Below are positions 1 to 8,519 of a DNA stretch of 64,000 nucleotides, in pieces. Made by a program: the position numbers and the translations under genes. Positions within the stretch are counted from its first letter, which is position 1, and each line of letters opens with the position of its first letter. The DNA comes from Marinobacterium rhizophilum (GTDB lineage Bacteria > Pseudomonadota > Gammaproteobacteria > Pseudomonadales > Balneatricaceae), in contig NZ_CP073347.1 of the NCBI RefSeq assembly GCF_024397915.1, positions 1,612,001 to 1,676,000 on the forward strand. Reading direction: 5' to 3'. The notes below the pieces were generated by a model. That model did no database searches. It was not told where the DNA came from and saw only the letters and a program-made list of their open reading frames with translations.

Positions 1-762
1 CATGTCACCCGGCCAGGTACGACCGGCTTCACCACCGGAAATGCCGGCTTCAACCTTCTTGCCGTCCTTCCAGATGTAGCCCATGTGGCCTTCCACCGTC
101 GGCCGCGTCCAGAGGATATCGCCGGTCTTGGCGTCATAGGCTTCCACCTTGCCGACCACGCCAAACTCGCCACCGGAAACACCGGTGATGACCTTGCCAT
201 TGACGACGATGGGGGCTGCAGTCAGGGAATAGCCGGCCTTGTAATCATCCACCGTTTTCTTCCACACCACCTTGCCGCTGTCCTTGTCCAGGGCCACAAG
301 CTTGGCGTCCAGGGTGCCGAAGATCACCAGGTCACCGTAGAGGGCGACGCCGCGGTTGATCACGTCGCAGCACGGCATGATGCCGTCCGGCAGGCGGGCA
401 TCGTACTGCCACAGTTCGTCGCCGCTGGCGACATCAATGGCAAAGACGCGGGAGTAGGATGCCGTTACGTACATGACGCCATCCTTCACCATGGGCTGGG
501 ATTCCTGCCCACGCTGTTTTTCGCCGCCAAAGGAGAAGGCCCATACCGGACGCAGCTCCTTGACGGTATCGGCATTGAGTTTGGTCAGCGGGCTGTAGCG
601 CTGCCCGCGCAGACCCATGCCGTAACTGACGACGTCCTCGGTTGTCGCCTGGTCATTCTGAATATCCTGATCGGTGACCCCGGCCTGGGCTATTCCGGTC
701 ATCGACATCGCGGCTACCAGGGTGGTAACGGCAAAGCCTTGGATGCAGCCAAATCTCTTCAT
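1..762 (-). CDS. exaA: PQQ-dependent alcohol dehydrogenase, N-terminal part (runs off left edge)
   Basis: The first 254 residues of a periplasmic quinoprotein alcohol dehydrogenase, which would oxidise primary alcohols with PQQ and pass electrons to a c-type cytochrome. The ATG at 762 follows a strong GGAGA site. Residues 1-27 form a signal peptide ending AQA. A Cys-Cys pair at 131-132 (PCCD) is the vicinal disulfide over the PQQ plane; SGGEFGVVG near 196-204 carries the predicted metal-ligand Glu; TWPG is at 249-252. WxF/W-docking propeller repeats are visible (for example DAKTGDILW). The match to ExaA/PedE is close. Ca versus lanthanide preference cannot be judged because the diagnostic C-terminal residues are outside the window. 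It has its own upstream region (763-880) with promoter-like repeats shared with pedF, so it may be transcribed separately from the genes upstream. Confidence 0.93.
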   Translation of the reverse strand, partial: MKRFGCIQGFAVTTLVAAMSMTGIAQAGVTDQDIQNDQATTEDVVSYGMGLRGQRYSPLTKLNADTVKELRPVWAFSFGGEKQRGQESQPMVKDGVMYVTASYSRVFAIDVASGDELWQYDARLPDGIMPCCDVINRGVALYGDLVIFGTLDAKLVALDKDSGKVVWKKTVDDYKAGYSLTAAPIVVNGKVITGVSGGEFGVVGKVEAYDAKTGDILWTRPTVEGHMGYIWKDGKKVEAGISGGEAGRTWPGDM

Positions 763-838
763 CACAGTCTCCTCGCGGATTTCATTCTTATTAGAGCTGC
801 GGGACGCGCTCCCGAACCTGACATGAATTCTTGAATTT

Positions 839-897
839 GACGCCCAAACGAACAATTGCACCCCGGTAGCGGATTTCTAATCACTTGGTACTACTCC
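839..897 (-). promoter_or_regulatory. Candidate promoter/activator region of exaA-like gene
   Basis: Read on the minus strand, this region has GGAGTAGTACCAAG (884-897) and, about 35 bp nearer the gene, TTTGGGCGTC followed by AAATTC (to 839). Similar pieces (AGTACC, AGTAG, TTGGGCG) recur upstream of pedF (4642-4674) and of the degenerate cupredoxin gene (19629-19655). A shared binding site for a quinoprotein-locus activator (ErbR/AgmR-type LuxR regulators are known in Pseudomonas) is inference; no -10/-35 is claimed. Confidence 0.4.
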
Positions 898-1261
898 TGC
901 CTTCAAACAGACGCCCGGCCAGGCTCCGCACACAGCCGCGGGTCCTGGGAAAGGCCTGCTCGGGCAAGGAACAGCGCAGCACGCCCCGCACTTCAAAATG
1001 ACGCACGATGTCCTTCACCACATCGAGCCAGGCCCGACCTGGCCTGTGGCCCAGGCCATCCAGGCAGCAGGCTATCTGCGCCAGGTTGCGCCGGCCATCG
1101 CAGGCGCGCAGCACGTCCAGCGATACCGGGTCGAGGAACACCAGCTGGTGCGGTGCCTTGACCACCCAGCGCTGATGCCGGGGATCGAAATACAGCCGGC
1201 TGCCGGCGGCAAGGCTGGGTACCCGGCAGGGGCTCTCGGGTGTCATGCCTGCGAGTGTCAT
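881..1261 (-). CDS. PqqD-like protein
   Basis: A 126-residue protein resembling PqqD, the peptide chaperone that presents PqqA to the radical SAM enzyme PqqE. The recognisable core is residues 15-95: RVPSLAAGSRLYFDPRHQ, then a strand with VFLDPVSLDVLRACDGRRN, then a helix ending in FEVRGVL. The family is about 90 residues; the roughly 25-residue basic tail here is extra. The ATG at 1261 has a GGAGGCG site. No pqqA, B, C or E is in the window, so it may be a locus-specific PqqD paralogue of the quinoprotein operon rather than the main biosynthetic copy. It lies 67 bp after the metallo-hydrolase gene on the same strand. Confidence 0.7.
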   Translation of the reverse strand: MTLAGMTPESPCRVPSLAAGSRLYFDPRHQRWVVKAPHQLVFLDPVSLDVLRACDGRRNLAQIACCLDGLGHRPGRAWLDVVKDIVRHFEVRGVLRCSLPEQAFPRTRGCVRSLAGRLFEGRSSTK

Positions 1262-1328
1262 AACGCCTCCATGGCGGGAAAAGCCCCGGCGGAAAACCAG
1301 TGGGCATAGCCGGATGCATCGGCCGGGA

Positions 1329-2258
1329 TCAGAACGCAGCCTCTTCGTAGGCCGGATACAGGTGGGCCACCGTGCGGGCGAACTCGTAGCGGGTCAGGCG
1401 AATGCCATCGAAGCGCCCATCGATCGGCAGTGCCATGACCTCGGTCATCGTCAGGCCCCGCTGCGCCGCCTGGCCCAGGGTCGCATCGAGCCAGGCAAGG
1501 TAGTCCTGCATCTGTGCGATGGCCTGGTGCCGGTCGTCGAGCGGGCCGTGTCCCGGCAGCAGCAGGCGATAATCCAGCGCGGCAAGCGTATCGAGTTCGT
1601 CACGCCAGTGCGCCAGGCCCGGGGTCTGGGGCGTGGTCAGGGCGCGCTGGTAAAACACCAGGTCACCAGCAAAGAGCACGCCGGTGGTTTCATCCAGCAT
1701 CACCAGGTCCGCCCCCGTGTGCCCTTCGAACGCCAGAAACCGCAAACGGTGACCACCGAGCTCCAGTCGCCCGGCCGGCTGGATAGCCCCGGGCACCACC
1801 ACTTCGGTACCGCGCATCCAGTCGCCCGTCAGGCCGTAGAGGTTGGTGGCGAAATCGTCGCCGTTCGCCCGAATCTGCTCGGCGGTACCGGCCAGGGCGC
1901 TGACGGGCGTATCGGCAAAGGCCTGATTACCCAGGAAATGGTCCGGGTGGGCATGGCTGTTGATTACCTTGACCACGGGCTTGTCGGTTACGCCTGCAAT
2001 GGCCTGGCGCAGCTGCTGACCAAAACGCAGTGAAGGCCCGGTATCAAAGAGCACGACGCCAGCATCGGTCACGATAAAGGCCACATTGACGATATTACCG
2101 CCATTGGCCGTTGAAAAGGCTTCTCGCCGCCCTTCCACCAGCCAGGTGTCGGGGGCGATCAGGCGCGGCTCAAGCCGGTAGTCAAAAGGCGCGGCCGCAT
2201 GGCCTGGCGCGGAACTGAACAGCAGCGCCAGCAGGCACAGGGAGAGGAACGTGCGCAT
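1329..2258 (-). CDS. Quinoprotein-associated metallo-beta-lactamase-fold hydrolase
   Basis: A 309-residue exported metallo-beta-lactamase superfamily protein with a signal peptide (1-22), the zinc motif HAHPDH at 102-107, a GHTGADLVM stretch with another ligand His, and a LLPGHGPL motif with the late His. Proteins of this type (SoxH-related, 'quinoprotein relay system zinc metallohydrolase') sit next to PQQ alcohol dehydrogenases and SoxYZ-like carriers; the substrate is unknown. The ATG at 2258 is set by a perfect GGAGG site and almost overlaps the stop of the SoxYZ-like gene (2260), so the two are translationally coupled. Confidence 0.82.
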   Translation of the reverse strand: MRTFLSLCLLALLFSSAPGHAAAPFDYRLEPRLIAPDTWLVEGRREAFSTANGGNIVNVAFIVTDAGVVLFDTGPSLRFGQQLRQAIAGVTDKPVVKVINSHAHPDHFLGNQAFADTPVSALAGTAEQIRANGDDFATNLYGLTGDWMRGTEVVVPGAIQPAGRLELGGHRLRFLAFEGHTGADLVMLDETTGVLFAGDLVFYQRALTTPQTPGLAHWRDELDTLAALDYRLLLPGHGPLDDRHQAIAQMQDYLAWLDATLGQAAQRGLTMTEVMALPIDGRFDGIRLTRYEFARTVAHLYPAYEEAAF

Positions 2259-2259
2259 A

Positions 2260-3129
2260 TCAGCCTCCTGTCACCGGCGCGGCGACCGGCGTCTCGAATA
2301 CATTGCCATTGTTGTCCCGCATCCACAGGCGCAATGAACCTGCATGGCCGGTATCGAAGGTCAGCACCGGGTTTTCGCTCACCGGTGCCGATAGCTCAAG
2401 CCGCATCAGCGCCGTGCCGTCCTCGCCCCGCAGTTCGGCCTGCTCGATATAGAACTGCGGAATGCCGCTCACCAGGCCGGTGTCCATGGGATGAATAACG
2501 CGAAACTTGTAGCGGGCTGCCCCGTCCTTGGCTGGAGCGAAGCCCCGTGCCTGAATCTCGCCCAGGTGGCTTTCCCAGTACGGATTGCCGGCCGCCATGC
2601 TCGGCGCCGTGCAACCGCCGCCGGCGGCATTCAGATAACGGCCACCGACATGCCAGACCCCCGCGTCGGTCAATACCGCCGCCCGCACCGGCGTGCCCTG
2701 CTCCACCTTGATGCGCAGCGACAGCTGCGGGCGCACGAGTTCACTCTGCGGCCAGGCGGTGACGATATGCTGAATGGGATTAAAATCGGCCCACACCAGG
2801 ATGCGTTCGATACGTCCGGACAGGGCGCTGGCGTCGATACTGATGGGCACCTGGAACGGGTCTTCGGCAAAGGGCGGAACACGTACCTGGATACGCTCAT
2901 CGAAGCGGTAGGGAGCAGCACCGATAAAGCGCTGGCGCAGGTAGTCCCACAGCGGGGAATCGAGCGGGTCCTGCTGTTGCGCGGTGCTCATGGCAGCCGT
3001 TTCATCACTGGCTTGCGCCGCCAGCGGCATCGCCGAGAGCGTTACCAGCAGCCCCAGCAGGATACCGGGCCAGGCGTCCCGCCAGATCCGTGCCGCGCCA
3101 ACAGTGCAACGGCGTGCAGCTAACTTCAT
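2260..3129 (-). CDS. Quinoprotein-associated SoxYZ-like carrier protein
   Basis: A 289-residue exported protein with SoxY-like and SoxZ-like halves fused in one chain. The first ~40 residues are a signal sequence; the SoxY-like half ends at GGGCTAP with Cys173, placed like the carrier cysteine on the SoxY C-terminal arm; the remainder is an all-beta SoxZ-like domain. Thiosulfate oxidation genes are absent and the neighbours are quinoprotein genes, so it fits the quinoprotein-associated fusion family and not a sulfur-oxidation role. Its bound substrate is not known. Start ATG 3129 is preceded by AGGAGTG. Confidence 0.78.
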   Translation of the reverse strand: MKLAARRCTVGAARIWRDAWPGILLGLLVTLSAMPLAAQASDETAAMSTAQQQDPLDSPLWDYLRQRFIGAAPYRFDERIQVRVPPFAEDPFQVPISIDASALSGRIERILVWADFNPIQHIVTAWPQSELVRPQLSLRIKVEQGTPVRAAVLTDAGVWHVGGRYLNAAGGGCTAPSMAAGNPYWESHLGEIQARGFAPAKDGAARYKFRVIHPMDTGLVSGIPQFYIEQAELRGEDGTALMRLELSAPVSENPVLTFDTGHAGSLRLWMRDNNGNVFETPVAAPVTGG

Positions 3130-3191
3130 GAAACACTCCTGTGCGGACCCTGCCCGCCGTTTCCCGCCTGCAACAGATGGAGCCCGGGCGG

Positions 3192-4106
3192 TCAGTTCGC
3201 GGTGTCCCGGTAAAAGGCCGGCAAGGCGTAATGCAGCCCCAACCCGCGGTACAGCTGCGCCATGTCGCCACGCCTGATCAGGCCATCGACGATTTCTTCC
3301 ACGGCGTAGCCGAGCTGGCGATTGCTGTGCTTGATCGCCATGCCCAGGTCCCAGCTCTGCTTGCCCATGCTGGGAAAGCCGTTCTCCGCCAGGCGATAGC
3401 GCCCGGACGCCACCTGAGCGAGCTGCTGATCGATCTCGCCGCGCATGCCCATCACCGCATCCACTTCACCGCGCCGCATGGCGGCAAAGGCCTCGGGCAC
3501 TGATGCGAAATGGCGCGTGTGTTCGCGCATGCGGCCCTGGAAACCGGAGGTCAGGTAAAAGGCCGGCAGGCTGTCCACCTCGACACCGATACTGTGGTAT
3601 TGGAACACCGCCATGGTGCTGACACGGTCAATTTTTTCGCTGTCGTAGGCCACCTGCCAACTCTCGCTCTGGTAGGGCCCGAACATGACAACCTGTTCGT
3701 TGATGACTTCCCCGGTGGAGTCGCGCATGTAGGAATAGTCGCGGTCGTAGGGCACCCGCATCATCACGTCCGCCAGACGCTTGAGGACCAGGGGCTGCTC
3801 GTCGTTCTTGTCGAGATAGTGCCCTTTCCAGACATTGTTGCGCAGATCGTCTTCGAGGTTTTCATCCGGCGTGATCCAGTGGGGCTCAAAGCGCACGCCC
3901 AGCCCGCGGGCGATACGCTTGCCGATCTCCACATCCACCCCGGCCGGCTCGCCCCTGTCGAGGTACGAATAGGGCGGAAAATCACGGTACAGCCCGATAC
4001 GCACATAGCCGCTGGCGATGACGTCATCGTATTCCCGCGCCTGCGCAGGCGGCGCCAGCAGGCAGGCACAGCCAAGGAGAAAGGCACCGAGCCTACTGCT
4101 CCACAT
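3192..4106 (-). CDS. Quinoprotein-associated periplasmic solute-binding-like protein (MxaJ/XoxJ type)
   Basis: A 304-residue protein with a signal peptide (to about residue 23) and a family 3 extracellular solute-binding fold: REYDDVIASGYVRIGLY, then FPPYSYLD and PAGVDVEIGKRIARGLG. Homologues next to PQQ dehydrogenases (MxaJ, XoxJ) act as accessory or electron-transfer partners instead of transport receptors. The ATG at 4106 lies inside the end of pedF (14-nt overlap), indicating translational coupling. Part of the run pedF, this gene, SoxYZ-like, metallo-hydrolase, pqqD-like. Confidence 0.83.
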   Translation of the reverse strand: MWSSRLGAFLLGCACLLAPPAQAREYDDVIASGYVRIGLYRDFPPYSYLDRGEPAGVDVEIGKRIARGLGVRFEPHWITPDENLEDDLRNNVWKGHYLDKNDEQPLVLKRLADVMMRVPYDRDYSYMRDSTGEVINEQVVMFGPYQSESWQVAYDSEKIDRVSTMAVFQYHSIGVEVDSLPAFYLTSGFQGRMREHTRHFASVPEAFAAMRRGEVDAVMGMRGEIDQQLAQVASGRYRLAENGFPSMGKQSWDLGMAIKHSNRQLGYAVEEIVDGLIRRGDMAQLYRGLGLHYALPAFYRDTAN

Positions 4107-4536
4107 ACTTGGTCTCCAGCCAGGCGCGAATCGCCCAGAGCGCTTCCTGACTCAGGTAGTCCGCCATCTTGGGCATATAGACACGGCCATCGCGCACCGC
4201 ACCATTGACCACGCGGTACTGGTACCACTCATCGCCGTCGATACCGGGCTCAAGCATGCGCAGGTCCGGCGCGATGCCGCCGGAGATACCTTCCAGGCCG
4301 TGGCAGCGGGCACAGTTCTGGTTGTAGGCCGAGGCGCCGATTTCCACCGCCTTGGCATGGTCCGCATGGTCCGTACCGTAGGGGTTGGCATCCAGCCAGT
4401 CCTCGCCCAGCGACTCCAGTGCTGCGGTATCCACCGACTGGGGTGTGACATCTCCGTGGGCCAGCAACTGGGACGAGAGCAGCAGCGTAAACATCGCGGT
4501 ACCAACGCCGCCGAGCAGTTTCTTATTGGTTGTCAT
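4093..4536 (-). CDS. pedF: Cytochrome c550 PedF
   Basis: A 147-residue periplasmic monohaem cytochrome c, predicted electron acceptor of the quinoprotein alcohol dehydrogenase. A signal peptide ends at LLAHG (about residue 27); the haem motif CARCH is at 75-79; a distal Met lies in VYMPKMADYLS (121-124). Overall order and length match the PedF/ExaB group. The reading frame is open further upstream, but the ATG at 4536 (MTTNKK) precedes a clean signal peptide and follows an AAGGGTCC site, so it is preferred. First gene of the operon. Confidence 0.9.
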   Translation of the reverse strand: MTTNKKLLGGVGTAMFTLLLSSQLLAHGDVTPQSVDTAALESLGEDWLDANPYGTDHADHAKAVEIGASAYNQNCARCHGLEGISGGIAPDLRMLEPGIDGDEWYQYRVVNGAVRDGRVYMPKMADYLSQEALWAIRAWLETKYVEQ

Positions 4537-4641
4537 GGCTAGGACCCTTCTGGTTGGTGTAACTGAAAAGGACGGGCGCAAATGCCTGTTGCGCACTGTT
4601 GAAGCCATGATAGAGCCCAGAGCCCGGGCGCCAGAATTCTA

Positions 4642-4674
4642 CTTTGGCGCCCAAGGACTACTCCGTTGGTACTG
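4642..4674 (-). promoter_or_regulatory. Candidate shared quinoprotein-locus regulatory element
   Basis: On the minus strand this reads CAGTACC, five bases, AGTAG, three bases, TTGGGCGCC, about 105 bp before the pedF start. The same order (CAGTACC, AGTAG, three bases, TTGGG) occurs at 19629-19655. Role as an activator site is inference from recurrence. Confidence 0.45.
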
Positions 4675-4755
4675 GTTTTCAGGTGCAGGGAAACAAGGAA
4701 AGGGCTAAGCAGAAGGCGCAAGCCGAGGGCCGAAAAGCGGTGCAGGCCAAGCGTT

Positions 4756-5388
4756 TCACAGCATTTCAAAGAGCCCGTTCGATCTCTGTTGCAGGCTTTG
4801 CAGCTCAGCGCGCAACAGGCTGACGAAGCCCCGTGCCAGCGCCGATTGAGCGCGGTTGCGCGGGAAGATCAGCGAGTAGCGGTAGCCAATGCGGGGCTCG
4901 AAACGCTTCACCACCAACCCGAGCCTGGCGTAGTGCTGTGCCGTCACGGGATCGACGATTGAAACGCCATTGCCCGCCAGCACGAAACCGCAGGCGGCGT
5001 AATGCAGCTGCGTATCGATCAGCAACTGGCGGCTGACACCGGCCTGGTCGAACACATTGTCGATCTTGTAGCGCAGGTCCTGTTCGGTACCCAGTGACAC
5101 AAACAGCTCCCCCTCCAGGTCTGCGGGCCTGATCAGTTCATGCTGCGACAGGCGGTGTCCCGGCGGCAGCACGCACACCAGCCGGCTGTCCGCCAGGGTC
5201 TGCATGTCGATCCCCGGGTCACTCAGCTGGATACCGGAAATCACCCCCAGATCAAGCTGCTGACTGGCCACCAGGCCGGCTACCTGCTGGGTGCTGCGTA
5301 CCTGTAACGACAGCGACACGCCGGGGTGGGCAGCGTTGAAGCGCCGCAGCTCGGTCTGGCGCTCATGACAGCTTTCACCTGCTGGCAC
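4756..5388 (-). pseudogene. LysR-family regulator lacking its DNA-binding N-terminus
   Basis: Only the effector-binding domain of a LysR regulator is present (about 205 residues from LRRFNAAHPGVSLSLQ to the C-terminus GLFEML). The usual N-terminal ~85 residues with the helix-turn-helix and linker helix are missing: upstream of about 5385 the frame continues into unrelated sequence next to ridA. No plausible start and ribosome site were found. A deletion that removed the 5' half and the divergent promoter is the simplest reading. An isolated effector domain with function is possible but unlikely. Confidence 0.8.
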
Positions 5389-5447
5389 CCTCGGCGAACT
5401 GGCCGATACCGTGAAAACTTCCGCTTAACGCAATCGAGGAAAACACC

Positions 5448-5828
5448 ATGACCATCGAACGCCATGTAACCACCGCGCGCATGAGCCGCGCCGTCGTCCA
5501 CAAGGGCACCCTTTACCTCTGTGGCCAGGTGGCCGAGGATCGAAGTGCCGGTATTGCCGGCCAGACCGAAACCATGCGTGCGACAGTCGATGCGCTGCTG
5601 ACATCGGCGGGCAGCGGCCGCGACCGCATCCTGTCGGCAACGATTTACCTGCGCGACACGAAAGACTTCGCCGCCATGAATGCCGTCTGGGATGCCTGGG
5701 CACCCGCCGGCCAGGCACCGGCCCGCGCCTGCGCCTGCGCCTGCGTCGAGGCCCGCATGGCGAGCCCCGAATCGCTGGTGGAAATCTCGGTCATCGCCGC
5801 CACAGACGCACGACAGGAAACCGACTGA
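5448..5828 (+). CDS. RidA family (YjgF/YER057c/UK114) protein
   Basis: A 126-residue RidA-family protein, expected to hydrolyse reactive enamine/imine intermediates made by PLP enzymes. Family landmarks: LYLCGQVAEDRSAGIAGQT near residues 24-43, ILSATIYLRD at 65-74, and the ARAC...VEAR...VEIS stretch. Where the family has a single ARAC-VEAR junction this copy reads ARACACACVEAR: the hexamer GCCTGC is repeated in the DNA (about 5727-5745), inserting four residues beside the usual active-site Arg. Divergent from the truncated LysR gene. ATG 5448 follows GAGGAAA. Confidence 0.85.
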   Translation: MTIERHVTTARMSRAVVHKGTLYLCGQVAEDRSAGIAGQTETMRATVDALLTSAGSGRDRILSATIYLRDTKDFAAMNAVWDAWAPAGQAPARACACACVEARMASPESLVEISVIAATDARQETD

Positions 5829-6070
5829 GACGGAATCCTCAGCGCTTTTTCAGCCGAGCCCGAAGGGTGCCGCCAGCTCGCGCATGGCCTGCATGTGGCC
5901 GCGCGGGCCAGCAGAGACTGCACAGGGAAGCGGAGTTTTTCGCGGCACCAGGGCCATCGAAATGGCGACCTCATTGAAGGCCCTGTGCAGGGCATCTCGT
6001 GACACCGGTTGGGATCAGCGGGATGTCATCGTGAAAGGAGTGGCCAGCACCACTCCCCAGGACCGCTGAA
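5829..6070. other. Intergenic, possible gene remnant
   Basis: This 242-bp stretch between ridA and the metalloprotease gene has an open minus-strand frame of about 50 codons (around 5850-5990) that reads like the C-terminal end of some protein but has no start or ribosome site. I do not recognise it. Confidence 0.3.
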
Positions 6071-8353
6071 CTATTTGTTCTTGCCGTTGCCCTTGCCACC
6101 GCTGTCGCCGCCGCTGTCGCCACCGGAAGCCGGCGTCACCGTTACGCTGGCCGATGCAGTCAGGCTGCCGTCGGCGATGGTATAAGTGAAAGTGTCGCTA
6201 TTCCTGAAGTTCTTCGCCGGCACGAAGGTCAGGGTGTCGTCGCTGTTGATGATGACACTGCCCTTGCCGCCCTGGGTCACGCCGACGATCTGCAGCGTAT
6301 CGCCATCCGGATCCTGATCGTTGGCAAGAACATCGATGGTTACCGCCGTGTTCTTGTCGGTTGTGGCGCTGTCGTCACGGGCGATAGGCGCCTGGTTGCT
6401 GCTGACCGCCGCTACACTGACAGTGACCGCGGCGCTGGCGCTGGCGCCTTTGCCGTCCTCGACCGTATAGCTGAAGCTCGAGCTGCCGCTGAAGCCCGTG
6501 TTCGGCGTAAACACTATATTTCCTGCACTAATCACAGCACTACCATTGACGCCATCGACAGAGGTAATGCTCAGGACGTCACCATCGACGTCATAATCGT
6601 TGGCGAGTACCGGTATCGTGACAGTTGTCTCCTGACTCGTCGCGGCTGCATCGTCCACTGCAACCGGGGCACTGTTCAAGGGGTCACCCGAGCCGCCGTC
6701 GAAGCTGACGCTGACCGTAATACCACCGGCGTCGTTCGAGAGCGGTGCGATGGTGATACCCGCCACGGTATCATGGAAAACGATTCCTGTTTCGAGCGCA
6801 GGATCACGCATATCGGTAGTGACGCCACTCTGGCTGTCGGGCGTCATATCGAGGAGATAGCTGCTGTCACCGTTGCCATCGACGGCGCTGCGTATGACGA
6901 CGCCATTGCGCAAATTGTCCGGATACCTGAAAGGATCCATCGGATCGAACAGATACCCATCGAAACCTTCCGGCTGACGGTATTCCAGGTAATACCATTC
7001 CTGCTGGCCAGTAGCGTCATCGATCCCTTTCAGGATCTTTAGCGCTTTGGAATTATTATCATCGGTTTCGATCGGCGAGATGGTGTAGGTGCCGTCCTCG
7101 GTGACAGTGGTAATCGGTGGCGACTGGTCATAGTCGAGCCACCCGAGCCGAGCCTTGGCGAAACTGTTCATATGCCCCTGTTCATTGCCCATGATGTCCA
7201 TCGAGTCGCCGTAGGTCAGTCCGAGGCAGTTGCTCTCGAGTACCCCGCCTTCACAGTTGAGACCGTGGGCATGATACAGCCCCAGGTTATGGCCCAGCTC
7301 ATGCGCAATGACCGAAAAGTTGAGGCCCGAGTTGATCCAGGCGCGCATCGGGTTACCGCCAACTGTAGCCAAATTGCCATTGCAGGCGCTGTCGGGCGGT
7401 AACAGATAGACCCGATGATCGTACTGGGTCAGATCATGACCAGCCGCTTCTGCCAGCGTATCCGCAGCGATATCGTAACCGGATGGACAGGAGCTGTAGC
7501 CGTCCATCGAAACGGTATACCAGCCCATCACGTCGCCGCCGAGCCAGGTCTGGTTGTAGGAGTTTTCCTGCAGGAAACTGCTAACGGGCCCAAATACCAG
7601 ATCACCCGCTTCGGTTGCGGTCCAGGGCTTGTCGTCCGGGAAATCCTGAAAATTCACCATGATCACGGCAACCTTGCGTTCGCCAAGGGTGTTGGGCAAG
7701 GGTCCGGCGGTGCCGTTGTTATCACCACTCGTCGCGCCCATAATCAGCAGGTCGCCGGATTCGAGTACGACGTCGCCCCCCTTGCGGGCCTTCTCACCAG
7801 GTGGGAACAAAAGCCCTTTGAGGCTCGCTTGCTGGCCGCTCAGGACCGAATGCCCGTTCCCGGTGATGTGCAGCTCGAAACGCTCTCCAAAGGCGGTTTT
7901 GATATATTGGCGCAGCTTGGAACCACCCTCTTCGCCATCTTCATAAACGGCTTCCAACTCGCCTTCCAGCTCGACTGGTCGTTCAAGCAGGTCACGCACC
8001 TCGGCCGGCATCGTCCGGAGCGTCGCGTCAGATAGCGCTGCGTCCAGTACCTGCTGAGCCTCTGACCCCATCAGCTCCAGCATCAAGTCGCGCCGCCCTT
8101 CGGCTAGATCAAGCAGCTGTTGCACCCTGGCGAGCTTGTCACCCCTCTCAGCACGCTGCCACTGCGCAAATGACGCCAACAAGGCCGCTGTCTGCTCAGT
8201 TGCCATCGAGCCGCGCTGTTCGACAGCGGCAGAAGGTTTGCTACGCGACTGGTGAAGCCCGTCGCTGAAAGCCGGAAACGCATTCAAGCTCAGTGCCGCA
8301 ACCAGGCTGGTAATCGTTAACGGCTGGGTAAAGAAAGGCCTTGAAAGGCGCAT
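6071..8353 (-). CDS. Secreted M11-like zinc metalloprotease with two cadherin-like repeats
   Basis: A 760-residue secreted protein. Residues 1-30 form a signal peptide (ending FPAFS). A pro-region covers about 30-225. The catalytic domain has HELGHNLGLYH at 351-361, the extended zinc motif HExxHxxGxxH, with a downstream DSMDIMGN stretch in the place of the Met-turn; this arrangement resembles gametolysin-like M11 peptidases. Two tandem bacterial cadherin/Ig-like modules follow (about 560-655 and 658-745; VAVDD...VLANDYDVDGD and IARDD...VLANDQDPDGD), then a Gly/Ser/Lys tail. The frame is open to 8491, but the ATG at 8353 has an AGGAGAG site and starts the signal peptide. A class I c-di-GMP riboswitch lies in its leader (8426-8515). 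Confidence 0.88.
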   Translation of the reverse strand: MRLSRPFFTQPLTITSLVAALSLNAFPAFSDGLHQSRSKPSAAVEQRGSMATEQTAALLASFAQWQRAERGDKLARVQQLLDLAEGRRDLMLELMGSEAQQVLDAALSDATLRTMPAEVRDLLERPVELEGELEAVYEDGEEGGSKLRQYIKTAFGERFELHITGNGHSVLSGQQASLKGLLFPPGEKARKGGDVVLESGDLLIMGATSGDNNGTAGPLPNTLGERKVAVIMVNFQDFPDDKPWTATEAGDLVFGPVSSFLQENSYNQTWLGGDVMGWYTVSMDGYSSCPSGYDIAADTLAEAAGHDLTQYDHRVYLLPPDSACNGNLATVGGNPMRAWINSGLNFSVIAHELGHNLGLYHAHGLNCEGGVLESNCLGLTYGDSMDIMGNEQGHMNSFAKARLGWLDYDQSPPITTVTEDGTYTISPIETDDNNSKALKILKGIDDATGQQEWYYLEYRQPEGFDGYLFDPMDPFRYPDNLRNGVVIRSAVDGNGDSSYLLDMTPDSQSGVTTDMRDPALETGIVFHDTVAGITIAPLSNDAGGITVSVSFDGGSGDPLNSAPVAVDDAAATSQETTVTIPVLANDYDVDGDVLSITSVDGVNGSAVISAGNIVFTPNTGFSGSSSFSYTVEDGKGASASAAVTVSVAAVSSNQAPIARDDSATTDKNTAVTIDVLANDQDPDGDTLQIVGVTQGGKGSVIINSDDTLTFVPAKNFRNSDTFTYTIADGSLTASASVTVTPASGGDSGGDSGGKGNGKNK

Positions 8354-8425
8354 GAGTCTCTCCTGAAAAAGTGGTTTTTCAAAAGATCCTCTACGGCCAA
8401 TCCGTGAGAGCTTCTCTCCTTCGGC

Positions 8426-8515
8426 GGTCCGGCGATCCCGCGACTTGTTGCCAACGGCTGACAAATAGCGGGACCCGTAACTTTGCGCCACCCGGTTACC
8501 CGGGTTTAGCCTTTT
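8426..8515 (-). ncRNA. Class I cyclic-di-GMP riboswitch (GEMM-I)
   Basis: Minus-strand leader of the metalloprotease gene. It begins AAAGGCTAAACC, then a helix ACCCGG/CCGGGT closed by a GTAA (GNRA) tetraloop, then GGCGCAAAGTTACGGGTCC. That is the conserved J1 'CGCAAAGC-type' core and tetraloop-receptor strand of GEMM-I. A second long arm ends GCGGGATCGCCGG, whose GCC closes P1 with the 5' GGC. Between aptamer and gene, CTCTC (8406-8410) can pair either with GAGAG just 5' of it (8414-8418) or with the GAGAG of the Shine-Dalgarno (8358-8364), suggesting translational control. Ligand assignment is from family knowledge. Confidence 0.85.
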
Positions 8516-8519
8516 CGAG

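Noticed and set aside
85..834. Plus-strand open frame at the left edge
   Set aside because: Antisense to the PQQ dehydrogenase, whose signal peptide, CC pair and metal-site motif are clear.
2260..3129. Thiosulfate-oxidising SoxYZ
   Set aside because: No other sox genes; the fused form and quinoprotein neighbours fit the quinoprotein-associated family.
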